Shown: positions 35,128-46,450, counted from the first letter of the stretch. The stretch is DNA of 64,000 bases from Chitinophagaceae bacterium (GCA_016720825.1 JADKJV010000006.1:238370-302369), one strand, 5' to 3'. Program-made: numbers and translations. The notes: generated by a model not told the origin, from the sequence alone.

Positions 35128-37201
35128 TTAAGCTTGTTCTTTCAATGCCACCATCGTCAATATCGTGGCCACACCCGTAATCTCACCGGATTCATCAATC
35201 ATTTCCACCAGCCATTTTACAATGCCTTTTTCAATATCATCACCGCGTTTTGCATCAGCAGGGTTTTCCACCACCCTTTTATCATTGGGCAGTTTTTCCT
35301 TGCAGGTAAAACGGATATGGATCTCTGATCCCGGATAAACCGGTTTGGTGAAACGGAGTTCATCAATACCATAATTCAGCAGCACGGGATTTTTTTCATA
35401 GCTGTCAACAAATAATCCTGCAGCAATACTCATGATCAGATAGCCATGGGCCACCTGCTGCTCAAACATAGTGCCGCTGAAATCAGTTGTTTTAATATGC
35501 GCATAAAAATGATCGCCGCTTAAATCGGCAAACCGGTCAATATCGTCTGCCGTGATCACTCTTTTTTCCGTGATCAGCTGGTCCCCGATCTGTAATTCTT
35601 CAAAATACTTCCGGAAAGGATGTTTGCCCGGATCTTTCCCTTTCCCAAACGGCTGATACACACTGGTAATTTCAGTGAGCATCGTGGGCGAACCCTGGAT
35701 CGCTGTTCTTTGTAAATAATGCTTAACACCCCGGATACCACCCATTTCTTCCCCACCGCCGGCACGGCCGGGACCACCATGCACCAGCATGGGTAACGGT
35801 GAACCGTGACCTGTATTTTCCTTCGCACATTCCTGGTTCAGCACCAGGATCCTGCCATGCCAGGCAGCTGCACCAATTACATACTTGCGGGCAATGGCGG
35901 GATTGGCAGTAACAATTGTACTCACCAGGCTTCCCTTGCCCATTTTGCTGAGGGCAATCACTTCGTCAGCATTGCGGTAAGGCATCAGCGTGCTGACGGG
36001 ACCGAATGCTTCCACTTCATGTACTTCGGGACTGCTGAAAGGACTGGTGTTCAGCAATAACAAAGGCGACATAAACGCACCTTTCACTGCATCGGCATCA
36101 ACGGCCTGTACGCTATCCAGACTGCCATATATTATTTGTGATGAAGCCAGCAGTTTTTTCACCTGCGATTTCACTTCTTCCCTTTGCTGCAATCCGGCCA
36201 GCGAGCCCATCCTCACTTTTTCATTGAGCGGGTTACCGATTACGGTCTGGTCTAATGCCGCACTTAATCCCTTGCGGATATCTTCCAGTTTATTCTCCGG
36301 CACAAAAATGCGGCGGATGCCGGTACAGCGCTGACCGGCTTTCAGCGTCATCTCTTTCCTGATTTCCTTGATGAATAAATCCCACTCTGGCATGCCAGGT
36401 TCAACATCTTCACCCAGTACAATACAGTTGAGGGAATCTGCTTCCATGGTAAACGGAACGGATTCGCGTAAAATAACCGGATTCGATTTCAGCATTAAAC
36501 CGGTGGATGCTGATCCGGTAAAAGTGACCACATCCTGGGAAGTAACATGATCCAGTAAATCACCGGCAGAACCACAGATAAGCTGCAGTGCGCCCTCGGG
36601 CAATATGTTACTTTCTATAATCCTTCTTACTACTTTTTCTGTGAGATAGCTTGTAACGGTTGCCGGTTTTACAATCGCGGGCATTCCGGCTAACAGGTTT
36701 ACGGCAATTTTTTCCAGCATGCCCCATACCGGAAAATTGAAGGCGTTGATGAATGGCCACCCTGCCGGGGCACCATGATATGTGTGCCCATGAACGTATT
36801 GTTCTTTCCCCAGCATATGGCTTTCGCCATCCACACAAAAACTTCATTGGAAAATTTGCGGCGCAGTGACGCATTTGCAAAAAATTGCCAATACCGCCTT
36901 CAATATCCACCCAGCTGTCGGCTTTAGTGGCTCCGGTCTGGTAACTGCAGGCATAAAATTCATCCAGGTGTTTGCGCAGGTAAATCGCCAGGGCTTTCAG
37001 CATATTGCCGCGCTCGTGGAAAGTCATGTTGCGCAGGGCCGTGTTCCCGTATTTGCGGGCATAGGCGGTCATGACATTAAAGTCAAGCCCTTTTGAACTG
37101 GCAGCTACCAGCGGTTCACCGGTTACTGCATTGTATAGAAGCTGGCCATCGCCTTCGCCGGTTACCCAGTTTCCTTCAATATAATTCCCGAGTTTATTCA
37201 T
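35128..37201 (-). pseudogene. paaZ: PaaZ bifunctional aldehyde dehydrogenase/MaoC hydratase, frame-disrupted
   Basis: The gene codes for PaaZ: an N-terminal aldehyde dehydrogenase (GNYIEGNWVTGEGDGQLL..., NAFNFPVWGMLEKIAVN, FTGSASTG, catalytic Cys in LKAGQRCTG) and a C-terminal MaoC hydratase (FADLSGDHFYAHI). PaaZ opens the oxepin-CoA ring in phenylacetate degradation. Between about 36765 and 36884 the frame breaks several times. One T is missing in a T6 run (36879-36884 on the plus strand), there is an indel after the MLGK codons, and two dinucleotide losses around the GVAIHIN codons. Restoring them recovers family sequence in every piece. Closely spaced slips suggest sequencing error over one intact gene, although real decay is possible. 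Confidence 0.88.
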
Positions 37202-37249
37202 AAGCAAGCTTGAGAGGTTACGAAATTACCTGAATTCCTTATAAATCAT

Positions 37250-37257
37250 TATTTTTG
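37250..37257 (+). promoter_or_regulatory. -7 box (TATTTTTG) before an unreadable gene
   Basis: A perfect TAnnTTTG ends 5 bases before ATG 37263, as in other leaderless-type starts here. It suggests that a real gene begins under the abnormal tract. Confidence 0.5.
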
Positions 37258-37262
37258 CACCA

Positions 37263-37930
<668 letters not shown>

Positions 37931-38011
37931 TAAAGTGAAAGGGGTGTCCCCCGGAAACCCTGCCCCTTTACCGAATTTTGTAATATCAGGCCTCATTCCG
38001 GACAGGGATAT

Positions 38012-38019
38012 TATCTTTG
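38012..38019 (+). promoter_or_regulatory. -7 box (TATCTTTG)
   Basis: A perfect TAnnTTTG lies 19 bases before ATG 38039. Confidence 0.6.
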
Positions 38020-38038
38020 CCATTCAAAAAATTTTAGC

Positions 38039-38449
38039 ATGAAGAAATTAGTATCCCTGTTCGTTTTATTTGCCGCGCTGGTTATAACCACACCCGGCCA
38101 GGCCCAGGAAAAAGCCAAGTGGACTGAAATGGAAGAATTCCACAAAGTAATGTCCCAGACTTTCCACCCTTCTGAAGAAGGTAAACTGGAACCCATTAAA
38201 AGCCGTTGCCAGGAAATGGTTGACAAAGCCGTTAGCTGGAAAAATTCAACTGCTCCTGCCGGTTATGATAAAAGTGCGGTTTCTAAAAACCTCGCCAAAC
38301 TGGTGAAAGGTGCAAAAAAACTGAATTCAAAAATTAAAAAAGGTGCTTCTGATGCCGACATCAAGGAACAACTGAAAAAACTGCACGACATTTTCCATGA
38401 AATCACGGAAAAATGTGAAGGCGGTGATGAGCATGAACATAAAATGTAA
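38039..38449 (+). CDS. Small periplasmic helical protein
   Basis: Signal peptide MKKLVSLFVLFAALVITTPGQAQ, then a 113-residue Lys/Glu-rich helical domain with histidines in MEEFHKVMSQTFHPSEEG and KLHDIFHEITEKCEGG, ending in a His-rich DEHEHKM tail. The spacing of His and Cys might suit metal or haem-like binding, but no CxxCH is present. I do not know the family. It is followed after 8 bases by a lipoprotein gene with similar helical composition, so the two are co-transcribed. Confidence 0.7.
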   Translation: MKKLVSLFVLFAALVITTPGQAQEKAKWTEMEEFHKVMSQTFHPSEEGKLEPIKSRCQEMVDKAVSWKNSTAPAGYDKSAVSKNLAKLVKGAKKLNSKIKKGASDADIKEQLKKLHDIFHEITEKCEGGDEHEHKM

Positions 38450-38457
38450 AATCTGAC

Positions 38458-38931
38458 ATGAAAAAAATCCTCTTCTTTTCATTCCCCCTGCTGGTTATCC
38501 TGTTTGCCTCTTGTGGTAATGCAGGTTCCGGTGAAGGTAAAGATGCCAAAAATGACACGGCCAGCGCCGCTTCTGCCCAGGCAGATACGCTGATGCAACA
38601 GGTGATGGACGGTCACAACGAAGGCATGGCCAAATACGGCAAAATCCGTTCTGTGCTCGCCACGCTGACGCAGAGACTGGATTCACTGAAAAAACTGCCA
38701 TCTGCTGATGCCACACTGAAAAGCGTAATGGAATCAGTGATGAACGATGTGAATAATGCAAAAAATCACATGGATGTATGGATGGAGTCATTCAGCATGG
38801 ATTCTGCGGAAAATAATATTCCCGTAAGGATCCAGTATCTCACGGACGAAAAGAAGAAAGTGGAAGAAGTAAAGGACGCGATCCTGAACAGTCTCGCCCG
38901 TGCTGATTCACTGCTGGGCGGCAGCCATTAA
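38458..38931 (+). CDS. Lipoprotein with helical domain, 157 aa
   Basis: Lipoprotein signal with lipidated Cys19 (FASCGNAGSGEG). An Asp/Ala/Ser linker is followed by a long coiled-coil-like helical domain (KIRSVLATLTQRLDSLKKL, MNDVNNAKNHMDVWMESF, DEKKKVEEVKDAILNSLARAD). Methionine and histidine are frequent. The function is unknown; viral A-type inclusion-like names in databases probably reflect coiled-coil only. The stop overlaps the convergent DUF1569-like gene by 4 bases. Confidence 0.68.
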   Translation: MKKILFFSFPLLVILFASCGNAGSGEGKDAKNDTASAASAQADTLMQQVMDGHNEGMAKYGKIRSVLATLTQRLDSLKKLPSADATLKSVMESVMNDVNNAKNHMDVWMESFSMDSAENNIPVRIQYLTDEKKKVEEVKDAILNSLARADSLLGGSH

Positions 38932-39407
38932 GTATTTAACGGCTCAACCCCAAACTGCCGCAGGTGATGCAGGGCATGTTTGTAAAGCAGTTGTACATTC
39001 TGGTCAAAGTTGAGATCGCCAAAAAAAGGATTGCGGATCACTAAACCCGGATCTTTTTCATACGCTTCGAAAAAATAGATTAATTCCTGCTGCAGGGCGC
39101 CGATGGCGCCCTGTACTGTTTTATAACGGGCGGGAACCGGCTCTTCACCCATCAACGGGTTCTTTGTATTTTCCTTAAAGGGTTTTTCACTCATCATGAA
39201 TTCCCGCAGGCGCACTAAATGATCGGGAGGGGTAATAATCTGGTCTGTTTTAACACGACCACTGGCATTCTGCATCGCATCCTCTGTAAAATGCTCTATC
39301 ATCTGCTGCACACTCATCTTTCCCCAGCGGGGTGGCGTGGCAGGATCAAGCCTTTGTAAGTAAAGGACCAGCCTGGTTCTCAAAAAATTTTCCTTCTCAA
39401 AATTCAT
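38928..39407 (-). CDS. DUF1569/DinB-like protein
   Basis: A 159-residue soluble helical protein with WGKMSVQQMIEHFTEDAMQ near residue 30 and a C-terminal HALHHLRQFG, the His pattern of DinB/DUF1569 four-helix proteins that may bind a metal. ATG 39407 is preferred to an upstream TTG at 39416. The function is unknown. Confidence 0.75.
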   Translation of the reverse strand: MNFEKENFLRTRLVLYLQRLDPATPPRWGKMSVQQMIEHFTEDAMQNASGRVKTDQIITPPDHLVRLREFMMSEKPFKENTKNPLMGEEPVPARYKTVQGAIGALQQELIYFFEAYEKDPGLVIRNPFFGDLNFDQNVQLLYKHALHHLRQFGVEPLNT

Positions 39408-39467
39408 ATGGAGCAATTCTAAGGCAAGAATACTAAATCGTTTTTACTGGAAAAAACAGACTGGAAA

Positions 39468-40049
39468 TCAGGAAGGCAGGTGCTGGTCAACTGCCGAACA
39501 AATGGCAGAAAATATCCCATCCACAGAACCCTCTCCAACGATAGGCGTAAACTTGCCCGCTTTCCTGTAATGAACAGCTACTGGTGTTGTATCATTACGG
39601 TAAACAGCAAAACGTTTACGTATTACGATTTCATCCGTATCATCGCTGCGGCCGGAAGTTTTTCCCCTGTTCAGCAGCCTTTTCACGAGTTCATCCTCTC
39701 CTACTTCCAGCGCCACAACAGCGGCAATGCTGGTCTTCTTTTTTACCATCAGCTTATCCAGCGCCACAGCCTGGGCAACTGTACGCGGGAAACCGTCAAA
39801 CAGAAAACCCTTCGCGCCACGGTGTTTATCAAAATAGGAATCCACCATTCCTATCACCACTTCATCAGGAACCAGCTGGCCCTTATCCATAAAAGCCTTG
39901 GCCTCTATTCCTAAAGGTGTCATCTGGGAAATTTCTTCCCGCAACAGGTTTCCGGTTGACAAATGCACAAGACCGTACTTCTCAACCAGCTTATCAGATT
40001 GGGTACCTTTTCCACTGCCCGGAGGGCCAAATAGTATCAGATTAAACAT
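39468..40049 (-). CDS. adk: Adenylate kinase
   Basis: P-loop GPPGSGKGTQ (8-17), the AMP-binding HLSTGNLLR, LFDGFPRTVAQA and the lid start LLNRGKTSGRSDD. At 193 residues it is a short-lid form. It converts ATP+AMP to 2 ADP and is essential for adenylate balance. It is monocistronic here. Confidence 0.95.
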   Translation of the reverse strand: MFNLILFGPPGSGKGTQSDKLVEKYGLVHLSTGNLLREEISQMTPLGIEAKAFMDKGQLVPDEVVIGMVDSYFDKHRGAKGFLFDGFPRTVAQAVALDKLMVKKKTSIAAVVALEVGEDELVKRLLNRGKTSGRSDDTDEIVIRKRFAVYRNDTTPVAVHYRKAGKFTPIVGEGSVDGIFSAICSAVDQHLPS

Positions 40050-40196
40050 AGCAGTTAAAAATCACTTGGTAGTGAACAAATATAATGTACAGGGGTTAAT
40101 TTTCAGAGGAATGTTGAGCCGGATGAGTAAAATCATTATAAATGTTAATGTTCAATGACTGTCATCAGGATGACTGAGTTCCGCAAGGCCAAAACG

Positions 40197-40204
40197 TACA
40201 TTTG
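40197..40204 (+). promoter_or_regulatory. -7 box (TACATTTG) of msrB
   Basis: A perfect TAnnTTTG lies 15 bases before ATG 40220. Confidence 0.6.
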
Positions 40205-40219
40205 TTTATCAGATAAAAC

Positions 40220-40690
40220 ATGAAAAAAAACAACCCTTATTATTCAAGAACGGAGAAAGACTCCCTGAAACTCACCCCGGAAGAATGGAAAAACGTGCTT
40301 CCCGATAACCTCTATTATATCGCCCGCCAGAAAGGGACCGAAAGACCCTGGAGCAGTCCCATTGAAAAGATTAAGGACACGGGCATCTACTATTGCGCAG
40401 CTTGCGGAAACGCCCTGTTTACCAGCGACACCAAATTTGAAAGCGGTTGCGGCTGGCCCAGTTTCTATGAGCCGGTCAGCAAGGAAAGCATTATTTACAC
40501 CCCCGATAACACCCATGGCATGAAAAGGGTGGAAGTACAATGCGGCCGTTGTGAGGCCCACCTGGGGCATGTTTTTGAAGATGGGCCGCCTCCAACCGGA
40601 CTCCGGTACTGCATCAACGGGGTGGTTCTTGATTTTGAAAAAGCCGAGGAGGCCCGTAAGCAATATGAGGATAAAGACAACCAGGCCTGA
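40220..40690 (+). CDS. msrB: Methionine (R)-sulfoxide reductase B
   Basis: A 156-residue MsrB with both zinc CxxC pairs (C59/C62 in YYCAACGN and C108/C111 in VQCGRCEAH), the GCGWPSF motif, GHVFEDGPPPTGLRYCINGV, and the catalytic Cys131. It repairs oxidised methionine with a thioredoxin-type donor. There is no signal peptide, so it is cytosolic. Confidence 0.96.
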   Translation: MKKNNPYYSRTEKDSLKLTPEEWKNVLPDNLYYIARQKGTERPWSSPIEKIKDTGIYYCAACGNALFTSDTKFESGCGWPSFYEPVSKESIIYTPDNTHGMKRVEVQCGRCEAHLGHVFEDGPPPTGLRYCINGVVLDFEKAEEARKQYEDKDNQA

Positions 40691-40823
40691 TCCGAATTTT
40701 TACCCCTGAAATCCTTGTTTTTCAGGCAATCCATGCGCTTGTCTAATCCCCCATATATTTCCGCATTTTTTATTTTTCCGGGCAACAGGTTATGAATAGA
40801 TTTACGTTGAGATTACTGTTCTT

Positions 40824-43664
40824 ATGAAGAGGGTTTTTCAACGCATATTCAGCCTGGGGGTCCTGTCCCTGATTACCTTGCCGTCGCTTGCACAAATTGA
40901 CGTAAGCCAGGTTATGCCCGTAGATCCCAATGTGCGGATCGGCAGACTTTCTAACGGTCTCACTTACTATATCCGCCGCAATGGCCTTCCTGAGAAAAGA
41001 GCTGAACTCCGCCTCGTGGTCAATGCCGGTTCTGTGAATGAAGATGATGACCAGGTAGGCCTGGCCCATTTCATGGAACACATGAATTTCAACGGAACCC
41101 GCCATTTCCCGAAAAACGAACTGGTGAATTACCTGCAAAGTATCGGCGTGCAGTTTGGCGCCGACCTCAATGCGTATACCGGTTTTGATGAAACAGTATA
41201 TATCCTGCCTGTTCCCACGGATAAACCGGAGCTGGTTGAAAAAGGATTGCAAATCCTGGAAGACTGGGCCCATGATGCCACACTCGACCCCGTGGAAATT
41301 GACAAAGAAAGAGGCGTAGTGATTGAAGAGTGGCGGATCAGCCGCGGCGCTGATGAAAGAATGCTGAAACAAACCCTGCCGGTCCAATACAAAGATTCAA
41401 GATATGCCAGCCGCATGCCCATCGGCACGCGTGAAAACCTGGAAAGCTTTTCCGTGGATGCACTGAAACGGTTTTATAAAGATTGGTATCGCCCCGACCT
41501 GGAAGCGGTGATTGTGGTAGGAGATATAGATGTAAAAGAAATTGAAGCCCGGATCAAACAGATTTTTGGTGAAATCGCCGGCCCGGAAAACCCCCGTAAA
41601 AAAGAATCCTTCCCGGTTCCGGATCATGCCGAACCGCTGACTGTTGTTGCCAAGGATAAAGAAACGGCCCTGCCCTCAGTAGATATCCTTTATAAAAAAG
41701 AACCACAGGCCGAAACAACCATCGGTGATTACTGCCGCTATATGAACCGCCTCCTGTTTACCGGCATGCTGAATAACAGGCTTCGTGAAATCACACTCAG
41801 TGGCAAACCACCTTTTGTACAGGCCAGTTCTTTTTATACAAACAGCCTGGCAAGAACCAAGGATGCTTTCCGGATTTATGCCAATACGAGCGATACCGGC
41901 ATGGCACTTTCATTATCTGCGCTGTTGCGCGAAAACCAGCGTGTACTCAAATTTGGATTTACCGCTGCAGAATTTGATATGCAGAAAAAACAACTGCAGG
42001 CTTTTTACGACCGCATTTTCCAGGAAAGGGAAAAAGAAGAATCGTATAAATATGCAGATGAATACATCAATCACTTTCTGCTGAATGAGCCGATTCCAGG
42101 TATGGAGTGGGAATATGATTTTGTAAAACAATATCTCTCCACAGCAAAACTGCAGGATGTAAACAGCCTGGCGCAGGAATGGATCACCAACCGCAATATG
42201 GTGATCACGCTGAATGCACCCGAGAAATCAGGTGTACGCATTCCCACAGAACCGGAACTGAAACAACTTATTGATAGTATCAGCCAGCTTTCCCTCGAGG
42301 CTTATCATGATAAAAACCTGGCGAGCTCACTGCTGGACGCCTCAAAAATCAAGGCCGGACGTGTGGTGTCTGCAAAAACAGATGAAGACCTCGGCACCAC
42401 CACCTGGGTTTTATCCAACGGTGCCACAGTTATACTGAAGCCCACGCACTTTAAAAATGATGAAATCATTTTTCGTTCATTCAGCAAAGGCGGACATTCA
42501 ACAGCAACTGATGCTGATTATTTTTCTGCCAGCAACGCCGCAGCTATTGTAAGGCAAAGCGGAGTGGGTAATTTCAATGCGGTGGAGCTGGGTAATATGC
42601 TGAAAGGGAAAAACACCCAGCTTGAATCCAATTCACCCTACATCAGCCTGTACAGTGAAGGTGTGAACGGGAATACCATACCGGCAGAAACAGAAACACT
42701 GCTGCAGCTGACTTATTTATATTTCACATCACCACGAAAAGACAAAGATGCTTTTGAATCTTTCAAAACAAGGCAAAAGCAGTTATATACCAATCTCGCC
42801 GCCAATCCGCAGATTTATTTCAGTTCTGAATTCCAGAAACTGATGACCCAGAACCATCCACGGGCAGGTGGCTTACCCAAGCCTGAGGATTTTGATAAGA
42901 TTAACCCGGATCGTTCCTTCCAGATTTATAAAGAACGTTTTGCCAATGCCGGCGATTTTACTTTCCTGTTTGTTGGCGCGTTGGATGAAGAAAAAATAAA
43001 ACCGCTGATCGAAAAATATATTGGCGGGCTTCCCGGTACAGCCAAAAAAGAAAACTACAGGGATCTCGGTATCCGTCCGCCGGCCGCCAAGCTGGAGAAA
43101 GTGATTAATAAAGGAGCAGATCCGAAATCAACCGTAAACATTGTTTTCACCAAACAGGTCCTTTACAACCAGAATGACGCATTTGCCCTGCGCAGCCTGG
43201 GTGACCTGATGAACATTAAACTGGTCGAAAAACTCCGTGAGGAAAAAAGCGGTGTGTATGGCGTCAATGCTATGGGCTCACTGGTGAAATATCCTTCTCC
43301 ATTCTCACTGTTTTCGATTTCATTCCCCTGTGCGCCGGAGAAGGCAGATACGTGATCTAAAGCAGCGCTGGATGAACTCCGTAAAATTATGACGAATGGA
43401 GTAACACCTGCTGACCTGGAAAAAGTAAAAGAACAGCAGATCCGCAAACTGGAAGTAGACCTGAAACAAAACCAGTATTGGATGAACAGCCTGTACGAAG
43501 CATATTACCTCGGTAATCCCGCAACTGAAATCCTGAATCGTGAAAACCAGGTACGCAATCTCAGTTCAAAAATCATACAGGATGCCGCAAAAAAATATAT
43601 TGACTTCAGCCGCTATATCCGTGTAGTACTGAAACCTGATGAAAAAACACTCAAGCCTTTCTGA
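40824..43664 (+). pseudogene. M16 family metallopeptidase, interrupted by an in-frame TGA
   Basis: A 947-codon gene with signal peptide (FSLGVLSLITLPSLAQ), the inverted zinc motif HFMEH (82-86) followed by NFNGTRHFP, and the downstream DKERGVVIEEW. It is a pitrilysin-like two-half peptidase, likely periplasmic or surface-exposed. The frame runs to TGA at 43353, then continues in the same frame as SKAALDELRKIMTNGVTPADL for another 103 codons to a normal stop at 43664. Only a single substitution is needed (for example TTA or TGG to TGA), so it may be a base error, a recent mutation, or readthrough. Confidence 0.88.
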
Positions 43665-43710
43665 TATGGAAGGTCATTCATTTTGATCCCGCCTGAAAAT
43701 CAATGCATCA

Positions 43711-44730
43711 ATGAAATTCCCGAAACTGGCAGCTTCTTTTATAGTTTGTGTTGCACTCGTCACCCTGGTGCTTTCGTGGCTTACGCCGGTTAAACAAACC
43801 GCCGATCGTTCCGTAACAATCCAGGCACCGGCTGCTGAAGTATTTAAAAGAATAAGCAGGCTTGAATATTTCACCCAGTTTGCCGTCTGGTGCAAAAGCG
43901 ATACTGCAGCCCGATACAAGTTTTCCGGTATTGACGGAACTACAGGCGCTTCCACCGAATGGCAGGGCGATCCGTTTTTATCCGGCGAAGGCAAAATGAC
44001 CATTACGGCTGTTGATCCGGGTAAATCAGTTACGCAAAGCATTGAATTTATCAGTCCGAAAAAAAGAAAAGCGGTTTCTGTATTCACACTTAGTGAAGCA
44101 AATGGCGTGACAACCGTTACCTGGCATTTTGAAATCCCCACACCCCGTCCCTGGAATATTTTTAACCTCTTTGCGAGTCTCGATAAGGAAATGGGTAATG
44201 ATTTTGAAACCAGTCTCAATACACTGCGCGACATGGTGCAGTCAACACCCGGACTTACCCCGTTAAAAGAATTTGCCGTGCAGGAAGTTGATCTCCCGGC
44301 TGCTGCTTACCTGCAGGTAAAACAGCAAATCAGGAAAGATGAAATCAGTAGTTTTTGTGCGCAGCATTTTCCGCTACTGAAAAACGAATTGATCCGAACA
44401 AACCTGCCGGTCGGGATAAACACCGGCATCATTTATACCTGGGATCCCGGGGCAGTTGCTGAATTTGCCACAGGCATCAAAGTACCTGAAGGCACGAAGA
44501 CCGGAAATCCCATCATGCAGGTATATGAACTGCCGGCAGCAAAAGCATTACAGGTAAGTTATTTCGGGAATTATGGCAAAGAAGCAGATGCGTATGCGAG
44601 CATTGATAAATACATTGCCGATAAAAAACTGAAGCGGCTGTTTCCGGCGCTGGAAGAGTATGTGCGCGGGCCCGTGAATGAAACGGATACCCTGAAATGG
44701 GAAACCAGGATACTTGTGCGTGTTGAATAA
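43711..44730 (+). CDS. SRPBCC domain fused to GyrI-like domain
   Basis: An N-terminal hydrophobic anchor (SFIVCVALVTLVLSWL) precedes a START-like SRPBCC domain (VTIQAPAAEVFKRISRLEYFTQFAVW... through residue about 180). A GyrI-like small-molecule-binding domain follows (AYLQVKQQIRKDEIS, YTWDPG, PAAKALQVSYFGNYGKEADAYASIDKYIA). Both domains typically bind hydrophobic ligands. The combination occurs in Bacteroidota with unknown ligand. The stop overlaps the start of the next gene in TAATG, so the two are translationally coupled. Confidence 0.85.
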   Translation: MKFPKLAASFIVCVALVTLVLSWLTPVKQTADRSVTIQAPAAEVFKRISRLEYFTQFAVWCKSDTAARYKFSGIDGTTGASTEWQGDPFLSGEGKMTITAVDPGKSVTQSIEFISPKKRKAVSVFTLSEANGVTTVTWHFEIPTPRPWNIFNLFASLDKEMGNDFETSLNTLRDMVQSTPGLTPLKEFAVQEVDLPAAAYLQVKQQIRKDEISSFCAQHFPLLKNELIRTNLPVGINTGIIYTWDPGAVAEFATGIKVPEGTKTGNPIMQVYELPAAKALQVSYFGNYGKEADAYASIDKYIADKKLKRLFPALEEYVRGPVNETDTLKWETRILVRVE

Positions 44731-45572
44731 TGGAGGCGGATATATCAATCGCTAAAATTTCCTCTATGATAAAAATGAACACATGGGCCTGGATCGGCGT
44801 AGGCGGCGGTATTGCCGGTATGCTGGTTGGTTTATATACTGCTTTTTCCGTAGGTGGTTCTATGGGAAGCACTTTCAGTCTTATTTTTTTAGGGGTGTTT
44901 GGACTGGTCTTCTTTATTATCTGGCGCACCTTTATTGGCCCGCTGGTAAATACATCCCGCTTGCAGAAAACGGGCATACCGGCAGTGGCAACCATCCTGG
45001 AAGTACGGGATACCGGTGTAACAGTGAATAATAATCCGCAGGTAAAACTGGTACTTGAAATCCGCAATAACTTAGGCCATAAATATACCACATCATGCCG
45101 CACCATGGTTTCCCGCATCAATCCATTTGCATTCCAGCCCGGTATGCAGGTGCGCGTAAAAGTGGATCCAAAGAATGAACAAAACGTTGTGATAGACTAC
45201 AGCGGGGATACGGCAACTAAAACCGCAGCAGCCACCGGTGCCACGGCTGCAGGCAATTATTCCCAGACGGATGTCAGTAACCTGAAAGCTGAACTGGAAA
45301 AAATGCAGGCTGAAAATTCGGCGATCAGCGCTACGGGGCGCCCCGCAAGGGCAATTATTAAAAAATATACCTGGCTGGGAGCTTATGTAAACGGGCAGAA
45401 TCCTTATGCAGAATTAGAAGTGGAAGTGTTACCGGAAGCCTCTGCAGCATTCAGCGCTACTGTCCGTGGCGTGATTTCAGAAGCTTCTGTTGAAAAATAC
45501 CAGCCGGGTAAAGAGATATTTGTGAAGTATGATTTCTATGATAATTCAAAAGTGACAATAGATCATTCATAA
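44730..45572 (+). CDS. Membrane protein with DUF3592-like soluble domains
   Basis: Two transmembrane helices (AWIGVGGGIAGMLVGLYTAF and LIFLGVFGLVFFIIW) are followed by two copies of a similar beta domain: about 85-155 (VATILEVRDTGVTVNNNPQVKLVLEV...GMQVRVKVDP) and about 200-278 (ARAIIKKYTWLGAYVNGQNPYAELEVEVLPE...KEIFVKYDF). They are separated by an Ala/Thr-rich linker. The function is unknown. Translation may start at 44730, overlapping the upstream stop, or at ATG 44766. Confidence 0.75.
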   Translation: MEADISIAKISSMIKMNTWAWIGVGGGIAGMLVGLYTAFSVGGSMGSTFSLIFLGVFGLVFFIIWRTFIGPLVNTSRLQKTGIPAVATILEVRDTGVTVNNNPQVKLVLEIRNNLGHKYTTSCRTMVSRINPFAFQPGMQVRVKVDPKNEQNVVIDYSGDTATKTAAATGATAAGNYSQTDVSNLKAELEKMQAENSAISATGRPARAIIKKYTWLGAYVNGQNPYAELEVEVLPEASAAFSATVRGVISEASVEKYQPGKEIFVKYDFYDNSKVTIDHS

Positions 45573-45577
45573 AAAAT

Positions 45578-45604
45578 GGCCCGGATACTTAGTCCGGGCC
45601 GTTT
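45578..45604 (+). terminator. Terminator after the DUF3592-like gene
   Basis: The stem GGCCCGGA / TCCGGGCC (loop TACTTAG) is followed by a GTTTGTTTGT stretch, a weak T run. Confidence 0.7.
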
Positions 45605-45634
45605 GTTTGTAAAACTATCTGTTAAAAGGATAAA

Positions 45635-46228
45635 CTAGTTTCTCCATTCGCAACCAGCCCACTGCCAGAGGTAATTATCCGGCGTTTCAATCATGTCGTT
45701 TACATAACTTGTCCAGTCTGCATTGTTGATATTTTTCATTACACAACCTGCAACAGCTTCCAGGTTAACTGGAATGCCCTGAAGTGCCATGTCATAATCA
45801 AAACCGTTATTGGGAAGGGCAACATCAGAACCTTTATCGGCCTGTTTGGTGAGGAATACATAACCATTGCTGGAGATGGTGAATATCCCGGTAAATGCAT
45901 GTGCAGGAATGGCTTCATACATGTCTACATTAGGATCCGTGTTTTCAACCCGGAGCAAAAATGTGTTCAGGATTTCGCCGGTAGGGATGTAAATAACCTC
46001 AATCTGGCGTGTGAAATAATCAGCAGTTGTTTTAGTTTCAGTTCCGTTGAACTGGAAATTTCCATTAATCATGAAACCGTCTTTACCGGCAAATTTTCCG
46101 GTTACTTTAACGCCGGATTTTGCAGCCGGGGGGGCTACTTCTTTCATAATAGATTTCTGGCAACTGAAGGAAATGATTCCTGCAAACAGGAACATTGCAA
46201 TGCGGAGAATAGATACGTGGCTTTTCAT
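45635..46228 (-). CDS. Lipoprotein with SCQK, tandem paralogue A
   Basis: Lipidated Cys23 in FSCQKSIMKE; about 175 mature residues rich in beta strands. Conserved with the neighbour: DPNVDMYEAIPAHAFTGIFTISSNGYVFL, AGCVMKN, and an end with two Cys around Trp (WQWAGCEW). The paralogue at 46473 shares the same framework (MKSH start, SCQK, FTGTLTMESNGYVFLEK, WADCVW). The function is unknown. Confidence 0.7.
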   Translation of the reverse strand: MKSHVSILRIAMFLFAGIISFSCQKSIMKEVAPPAAKSGVKVTGKFAGKDGFMINGNFQFNGTETKTTADYFTRQIEVIYIPTGEILNTFLLRVENTDPNVDMYEAIPAHAFTGIFTISSNGYVFLTKQADKGSDVALPNNGFDYDMALQGIPVNLEAVAGCVMKNINNADWTSYVNDMIETPDNYLWQWAGCEWRN

Positions 46229-46422
46229 AATAATTGGTGTTTTAATTCAGGGTATTAGATTTATGCAAGCTTAACTTGCAGACATAAAAGTATTCGCTAC
46301 TGCGTAACTCCAATATGATTTATCTCATTTTCATATGTATTAAGTAATAAAGCTTTTGCTATTCAGGTGAAACACTTAAGAATCGTGGTTTTTCACGGAA
46401 AACAACGTTAGCATACAAAGCA

Positions 46423-46450
46423 AAAAAAACCCGGCGATGCCGGGTTTTAA
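46423..46450 (-). terminator. Terminator downstream of lipoprotein paralogue B
   Basis: Stem AACCCGGC / GCCGGGTT with A8 on the plus strand, which is a T8 tail in the minus-strand transcript. Confidence 0.8.
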
